DNA from: Liolophura sinensis
Lineage: Eukaryota; Mollusca; Polyplacophora; Chitonida; Chitonidae
DNA: 64,000 nucleotides
Direction: 5' to 3'
Assembly (NCBI RefSeq): GCF_032854445.1
Contig: NC_088295.1
Location: 73,996,028 to 74,060,027, forward strand
Both the position numbers and the translations under genes were made by a program. Below, one piece after another: positions 57,281-64,000 of this stretch. The notes beneath the pieces were generated by a model, which did not search any database, had not been told where the DNA came from, and saw only the letters and a list, made by a program, of their open reading frames with translations. Position 1 is the stretch's first letter. Each line of letters begins with the position of its first letter.

Positions 57281-59699
57281 TATTGTGCTTTTGCGTTCCG
57301 AAAATTCCGGTTCAAATAGCTCTTAAGCTGTTTGTCATACAAAAGCTGTCTTAAAATGTTCGTAAGATACAATATTGCATGTGACTTGAAATGAGTACAG
57401 CCACAATCTTCCTCATGTAATGAGTGACTAATTATGGCACGACTGGCTAGAATACCGGATACTTGAGTGCCACAGAAGTTTGTGACTTCTTTCGTGCAAT
57501 TTTGCGACGCCACCAAGATATCTTCAGGGTTTTAAGTCGTAACTTTGACAAGAGATTATGCGAACAAAAAAAGACAACCTGGACAGTGTAATTGACTGGC
57601 CGTTATGCCATTCCGTTACATACACTGTAACATAACCCACTGCTGTAAAATTGTGGTATCTGTGCGTGAGAGAAAAGCTTAACGCCGATTGTTAACAACA
57701 ATGAGGTGTTTTTCTCTTTCGTGAGTTCCTCTACCTGTCGTATACTATTGGGTGTACGTGTTCCATGCTTTTGGCTTTTCGAACAGGCATTTCTTTAGAC
57801 AGTTTTGATCTCATGGCAACATATGTATTTATTTAGTTTTTAACCTTTAGCTTTCATGAACTTGCCAACGTACAGCAGATGTTTAATCATCTATCTTTCC
57901 CTGATCACGCTGATTTAAATTTTAACAGAACTAATTTTGTAATTCAACGAAAACTGTTTTACGTACACTTGTAAACACCAAATACATTTGGCATTTATTA
58001 AAAATTATGCGTCATAAAAGCTCTCCTTCTGACTGCATTTTCAAATTCTCCCTGATAAGTAACCCTGCGTATTTGATCAATATGTCTTAATATTCAGGTG
58101 GGCTAATGTGACAAGTCTCTCCACGGAGTTAAATACAGTCTGAAACAGGCTCGTAACAGTTGCCTCCCTTTAATCTGCATATATGATTTAAAATGCAGGA
58201 CTTAACTCGTCCGGCTTTATCAAGACACAATAGACCAAGGCAGTAAGACTAACATATCATGTCCCATAACACAATGTGCTGATCGACGTAAATTTAGTAG
58301 AAATTCATTTAGATCAAATTTTGTTAAAACTATAAAAGAGTATGTGTTAGTCATCGAGTACTTACAAAGTCAAACATCCATCGTGTAGTGACGACGATGA
58401 GTGGATAGGAAATGATAATGAGACAAAGAAAGGTGAGAGGGGGGGGGGAGTTGCACTGAAAATAAACATAAACTGACATGGGGTTCGAACCCACGCAGTT
58501 TGGGTTGATGGTGAATTCTGTAATTTGAAATGACGTATTGTTCTATTGCAGAGTAAGAAAGATAAGTATATAAGGAGTTTAATTGAATGCTGTGCTGAAT
58601 GACTAAAACGCACAAAAGACCCTCATTTAGGTGTAAACAATTTCTGGTGCATGCTAAAGCAGGATGTCAAGTTTTATGTCTGTTCGACAACAGATATTGT
58701 CTCACACCGACGCAATAACACATAGCTTCTTAAACGCTTTATGCATCGGCGAATATCGCCATTTTCCATACTTGACTACTTCATGGAAAAATACAATTGT
58801 GGCACTGCTCTCTCTCTCTCTCTCTCTCCTGTAGACAGAGTGGATGCAGTGCCGTTCACTAATACTTATCCATAGATTTTGATTATTTTTTCCTTTCTCG
58901 GCGTTGTTTCTTAAAAAGCGATAAGAGATAATATTTTAAAGTAACATCGATTTCTCTGACAGCTGTATGTAAGCTCCCTCCTCTATACCCCAGTACAGCT
59001 GTATGGTCCTAACACCGGTTTGACCAGCTAGACTCCCTGATGTCCGTGTAGCTCAATGATTATCTGTTCATTTAAGATACTGTGTAGTGAAGATTTGTCT
59101 AACAGCCCCTGGTTTAGAAAGGTTTGGGACAGCTGGCGGAAAGGGAGTGTATCATCTTCGCCCGTGAATAACCATCATTTGTTCTACTCGATCTTCCTAC
59201 TTTTGCACCAAAGCATTGTAATTTATAACCCTGCTATTTTACAATCGTCCAAATCCATAACTCACTAAACACATGCAGTTTAAATTTATTACCGAGATTC
59301 AAAACAGCATTAGTTTGGTTTTTTATCTTTATTTTCTATTCATAGGGAATGTGTTCATAGGGAATTAAGTGTTCCATTACAAACTATATTCCAAGACCCT
59401 CCTCCCGTCCGCTTTTAATGCATATATACTGAATCACTTTTATGTGAACTGTTTCACAAATATGCATCTATTGTACATTTTATTCCATTCATATGGATGA
59501 CTTGCCTATAAGCGTCAATTTAACGTATTGTGGCGGTGTGAGGTGAAAAGTCACAACAACTTCTATACACTGTACAATCTATAGAAGATCAGAATGGTTC
59601 AATGGCTTCCTCAAGCAAGATGATTTGTCAGCTAGGCTAATTTCAGCCAATGTATAGAGCGGTTTATGGCTTTGCCGTCCATACCCCCAATGCCCCTCA
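57281..59699. other. No gene seen; G run and (CT)n run
   Basis: Includes a G run (about 58439-58449), (CT)n at about 58805-58829, and a lone minus-strand T-arm-like GTGGGTTCGAACCCCAT (58478-58494) without the rest of a tRNA. TCCGTGTAGCTCAATGATTA near 59043 resembles a tRNA-type head. Openings are short and unrecognised. Confidence 0.5.
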
Positions 59700-59884
59700 G
59701 TCGACAGTTCCAGCTCACGCGGGGTTTCGGCCATACGTGAGAAGGTCTGACAGCAACCTGCGGATGCACGTGGGTTTCTCTAGGGCTCTTTCCGGTGTCC
59801 TCCCACCATAATGCTGGCCACCATCCTATAAATAAAATACTCTCGAGTATCGCGTAAAACACGGGTCAAATAAATCAAATGAAT
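59700..59884 (+). mobile_element. SINE family A, head-truncated
   Basis: CAGTTCCAGCTCACGC, CAGCAACCTGCGGATG, GTGGGTTTCTCTAGGGCTCT, CTCCCACCATAATGCTGGCC, CTCGAGTATCGCGTAAAACA and an AAATAAATCAAATGAAT tail. Confidence 0.9.
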
Positions 59885-60497
59885 CATTCAAGAGTTTGGG
59901 TCTGTTGTGATGAGTGTGACAAATGAATAAATTGGTTTGAAATGACAGCTGAATGTTACCTCACACATTACATTTTGTATTACTAAGGAAGATTTCTAAA
60001 TTGTAAAGTCTACAATGCTTCTATCCCAGTCTCATATCCAGGCTAACTTAACTCGAAAACGTAGGCCTCACGGTAATCTGTAAGTTGACGCGACGTCATG
60101 GACCATCATTACTATGACGTTATGTCATTTCAAAAGAATTCAGATTTCAAGGCCAACTGCAACATTTAAGTTTAAGGAAAAGACATCCACAAAGCAAATT
60201 TGATAAAGCTTGTGGCCGTTCTATGTTTCTATTTCAAAATAAAATGCTGGTTAGAATTGAAAAAAAAAACCATTCATATTCCGCCTTGGACAATGAATTT
60301 GTGTTGTTGTCTTCCATTATTATCGTGCAGGATATTTTGTTTGTAACATTTGGGAAACTTTATCAATAATTGCCGAAGATCGGTGGTTTTCCCGGATCTC
60401 TCCGTCTACACCCATGCATAAATCTCCATCGCCTTGCTGGGGAAATATTTCTTTAGTATGCCTAAAGCAACTATCAAAGAAAACGAATACATACAAT

Positions 60498-60630
60498 GAT
60501 TTATTTGATTGGTATTTTACTCCGTACTCAAGAATATTTCACTTATACGACGTTGGGAGGATTATAGTGGCAGGAAACCGGGCAGAGCCCGGGCAAATCC
60601 ACGGCCATCCACAGGTTACTGCAAGACCTA
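60498..60630 (-). mobile_element. SINE family A, 3' half
   Basis: The minus copy is seen as GATTTATTTGATTGGTATTT, TACTCCGTACTCAAGAATAT, GGAAACCGGGCAGAGCCCGG and ATCCACAGGTTACTGCAAG on the plus strand. The head is missing. Confidence 0.88.
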
Positions 60631-61417
60631 AAATAAATTGAATATTTGCCCTACAAATAAGGCGCTTGAATCATATGTAGCCCTCGGATGTGAATGGTTA
60701 TGCTAATAAAAAGAGCCCCAGTACATGTCCTCATGTTAATGCAAAAGATGACGGAGGCAGGCGACATCGTTTGAAACGTCCTGTTGGGTGAGTTTAATGG
60801 AATTTTAACAAAAGCTAGAGGTACAGATCACTTTTATCCGTAATATTTTCATTTATTACAAATTTACATCCATACGATTCATAGATTTCCATGTCTCGGT
60901 ATATTAAGCGTGCAACAAGCTGCTAACATGCCCGAGGTGTTGGGTTAATCCTTACCTTGGGCATGGAATCATCGATATCTCGCTCCCATCCTATTACAAC
61001 TGATCTCATGGCCATGGTGACAATAAGAGGTTGACGACAGTCGTTTGTCCGTTTAGATGGCCTGAGATAAATATGACATGCATTACTGTGTCGCGTGAGG
61101 AAAGTGTAAGAGCGCTAGTATAGTCAAGCTTTTCCACCCATGAAGAATGGGATTAAATTCGCACCTCCTGATATGACATCAGTGAAAGACACAATCATAT
61201 AATTAAATAGTACACAATGCACGTCAGCGTGAATAATAGAGGTGTTCATTTCAGTAGGTATAAAATATGCGACTCCCATCCACTATGCGTAGGATAAATC
61301 AAGGGCTTACCTGGTACAATTGCAGACACAATTGCAGAACATTTGTCTTTTGCCATGAAATGTGTCAGTCTCTATGTCGCACATGGGTAAGTTCGTCAAA
61401 CTGACTGCCAACAGATA

Positions 61418-61480
61418 GGTGGAAAGTTCTTGAGTGCATGTGACCGCAAACAACCATCAAGTAAATGAAATAAATACTTG
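61418..61480 (+). mobile_element. Possible degenerate SINE family A tail
   Basis: AGTTCTTGAGTGCATGTGAC, AACCATCAAGTAAATG and AAATAAATAC resemble the tail, but the match is short and may be chance. Confidence 0.3.
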
Positions 61481-64000
61481 TGCGTGTGATATACTGAACA
61501 GTTAACTTGTTGCCTTTTGCTCTTGGTACCATGGAGGAAACACAGGTGAAAAACAGGAAACTTTGCGGCTGTGAACAAATATCTGGTTAATTGAATAAGT
61601 TGTGCAATAGTGATAGATACACTGATTAACGGATCAACGGATTAACGGACACATTAGAAAAAAAAGGATTGAAGCATCACGAAGGAGTTATGTGGATCCA
61701 AGTATGTTGTAATAATGGAGAATAGTTTTACTGGATTCTGCTTAAGCCATGGTTCTAGGTGTACGTTAAATGTGAAGAAAACAAAGCCTTTTGAATAATT
61801 TTAAACCAGTGACATCTAATGAAATAATACTGTGGGCATTTGCCAATGATCACACTGTCGTCACTGCTTTGACTTTACCCTGTGTGCTGAAGTCTTTTAT
61901 ATCAGTCAAACTTGCAAATTAAACAGTCGACTTATCAATCAATCCATAAATAAAACATTTCATCTTTAGAGATGATGAAAACAAAAGCAACATTTAGAAA
62001 AAAAGAAAAGAGGATAATGAAAATTCATTTCTAGTTTTATTATAAATGAACATACCACCGCGCATACCATTTAATAAGGATTGATCAGCAATAAACATAA
62101 AAAATGTTCCTATAAGTTAACAGTAATTTTCATCGCAAAATTGTACAAATTGTTTCAGTAATTTCGTTTCAGTTTTACTACTTGAAAGACGACTTGCGGA
62201 TTTGTTTTATCTTCGGATAAGCCACTATGCAAAGATCTAACAAAGATGACTGGAATAAAGGGAAAAGTGTCGCACCATCACCATCCAAGCTTCTAAAGAG
62301 ATCTTGTCATATTGACGATTTTTATAATAGGTTAAAATGTCTACGTTAGTTTGGAGCATATCAGCTAATATATACCATCACATTGAGAGTGTGCCTGTAC
62401 AGAACACTGTTAACGTTGAGGCTGTAAAGTAAATAAAACTGGAGTTATGAATTGCTTCCAAATCTGAAGAATTCTCGAGGTCAACTGGTAGGACCATAAA
62501 TCAGAGGCAGACCTGTTGTGCTCTAACATAACCATGCTATTTATCCCAAGAAAAACATACCTTTCAAATTAATAAGGAATGAAGGAGAGCCTGGAGATCA
62601 GTAGTATAAAGTCCGGGCAATTTTTCTTTTGGATTTTAGCTGAAAGAAGAGCAGTGTTTGAGGGAAGTCTGACAAATTAGGAATATCTAACCACAAACGA
62701 GATATTTCATTTATCACATAGTGTTCGATAGAGAGAAAGTTCCATGACAACTGACTCTGTTCCAGGCTATCTCATCACCATTTAATTGCGCCCCGCGGTG
62801 TGCAGTCCTTCTCATGATGTCACAAAGGCAATATATTTTAAACAGCCCATAAATCCAAATCCCTGTTCACTGTCAACGCCAACTGGCCGTAATTATCGGG
62901 CAGGAAAGGAATGCAACAAATTTAAATTCGTAATCAAGGGTTGTTTGGCGCAGGGCTTCCCGCTTTCTCGCACAGAATGTCCCGTGGCTGTGGTGTCAGC
63001 GTTCAAAAGGCCTGTCTTAATCTATGCCCTGGACAAATCCTACAAGCTTTTCTATGAAACGCTCTATAAGCCATTTTAACCAGAGGAATTTCCCCAATTC
63101 TCACCGCCACGCACAAGGGTGTTGACAAAATGAAAGAAAATCAGTAAACCTCAAACAATAGTTTGGGCCGATAATTTAGGGAAAATTGTACGGTATCCCT
63201 GGGATAAATTGCAGGAAACTTTCATTATGGTAAATATGTGTGTTCATCACTGTTGACGTAAATAAATATTATACATTCATCATACAAATGTTAATAAATA
63301 AGATAATAAATACGTCGTCTTCGTCCAATCGTGTTGAATATTTTGGCACAGGTGCTGTGCAAAATATTTGAACGTCATAAACTCTTGCCTCTTATATGGA
63401 TACATTTGAAAAGATTACGAGAACAAGTAAGCCCTCTACAACAGTTACAACGAATAAAGCTTTCGTTGCAGTCAAGAAACCATAAGCTCTTGTAGAACAT
63501 TGTTCACAGCTACCGTCGATTCCATTCACGCCCCATGAGACAGATAATTCGGATATACAGGAGTGGCTTGTCACTGAAAGGGAATAGGCATTTTTATTTA
63601 ATGTGGATGAGCGCATCATAGACATCAAAGTAGGGTCATCTTTCCGACATGTCAGCTTTCGTTTCTTGGCTCAACTGATATTTCCGTAAGTTGTCATTAC
63701 TGCCTTTTACCTGAAGCATACGGTCATAAATTCCACTTTTCAGTATTATATCGGGAGATTGTCCCTATTAACTTGACTGACCACCAGCTGCCATTTGCTT
63801 TTATGTCCGTGACTGTAATCTTCTTTCCTGACAACTACACTACAAATGACTATCGTATAACTTCCTAAAATGCCACACTGCATGGGAAAAATCAGCGTGG
63901 CTTTCAGATGAACATGAAAAAGGTGGGCTGTCTGACTAACCCAATGCAAAAAGTTTTACTGAATAAAATGTTGAATATGACATAACCTAAAGGACACAGC
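61481..64000. other. No gene seen
   Basis: Unique sequence. An interval at 62760-63080 has higher GC and an open plus frame of 97 codons (non-ATG start). It has no recognisable domain, and I do not call it a gene. Confidence 0.5.

Noticed and set aside
58476-58500. Possible minus-strand tRNA (GGGTTCGAACCCC T-arm)
   Set aside because: The T-arm pairs, but there is no D-arm, anticodon arm or acceptor stem upstream in the expected distance.

Overview
The window is metazoan nuclear DNA from a lophotrochozoan, most likely a mollusc, although a brachiopod or similar relative cannot be excluded. Three things point there: a two-exon central-class Hox gene carrying the Lox5-type peptide KLTGP right after its homeodomain; many copies of two tRNA-derived short interspersed elements of a kind I associate with molluscan genomes (recalled, not searched); and long intergenic DNA with minisatellites, microsatellites and a Tc1-type transposon. 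I see only one host protein-coding gene and no rRNA, intact tRNA, CRISPR or prokaryotic-style operon.

Layout. 1-17.65 kb is gene-free and repeat-rich: a minus-strand SINE, a 66-bp minisatellite (1.92-2.32 kb), a G-quadruplex-type G tract (5.18 kb), a composite minisatellite field (12.5-15.3 kb) split by two SINEs, and a 42-46-bp minisatellite (17.38-18.56 kb, older remnants further upstream) whose edges carry SINE fragments. 17.65-40.47 kb contains the Lox5 gene (exon 1 22362-23070, intron 23071-28195, exon 2 28196-28497, probable polyadenylation signal 29243-29248) and no SINE copy that I can see. 40.47-64 kb is gene-free and SINE-rich again, with (TA)n/(GA)n microsatellites at 48.9 kb, a complete Tc1-like element with an uninterrupted transposase (54454-55981) and a duplicated repeat block at 56.4-56.84 kb.

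How it fits together. Lox5 is a patterning transcription factor. By lophotrochozoan cluster order its neighbours would be Hox5 and Antp, but no second homeobox or YPWM exon was found by eye, so those genes, if linked, lie more than about 22 kb on one side and 35 kb on the other. The gene body and its flanks look kept clear of SINEs while the outer flanks accumulate them, consistent with dense cis-regulation around the gene. I did not find a new biochemical system. The most notable points are the unusual Lox5 residues (YHWM instead of YPWM; H11, Y22 and M37 in the homeodomain), the SINE-free domain, the intact transposon, and candidate homeodomain-site clusters in the intron and downstream.
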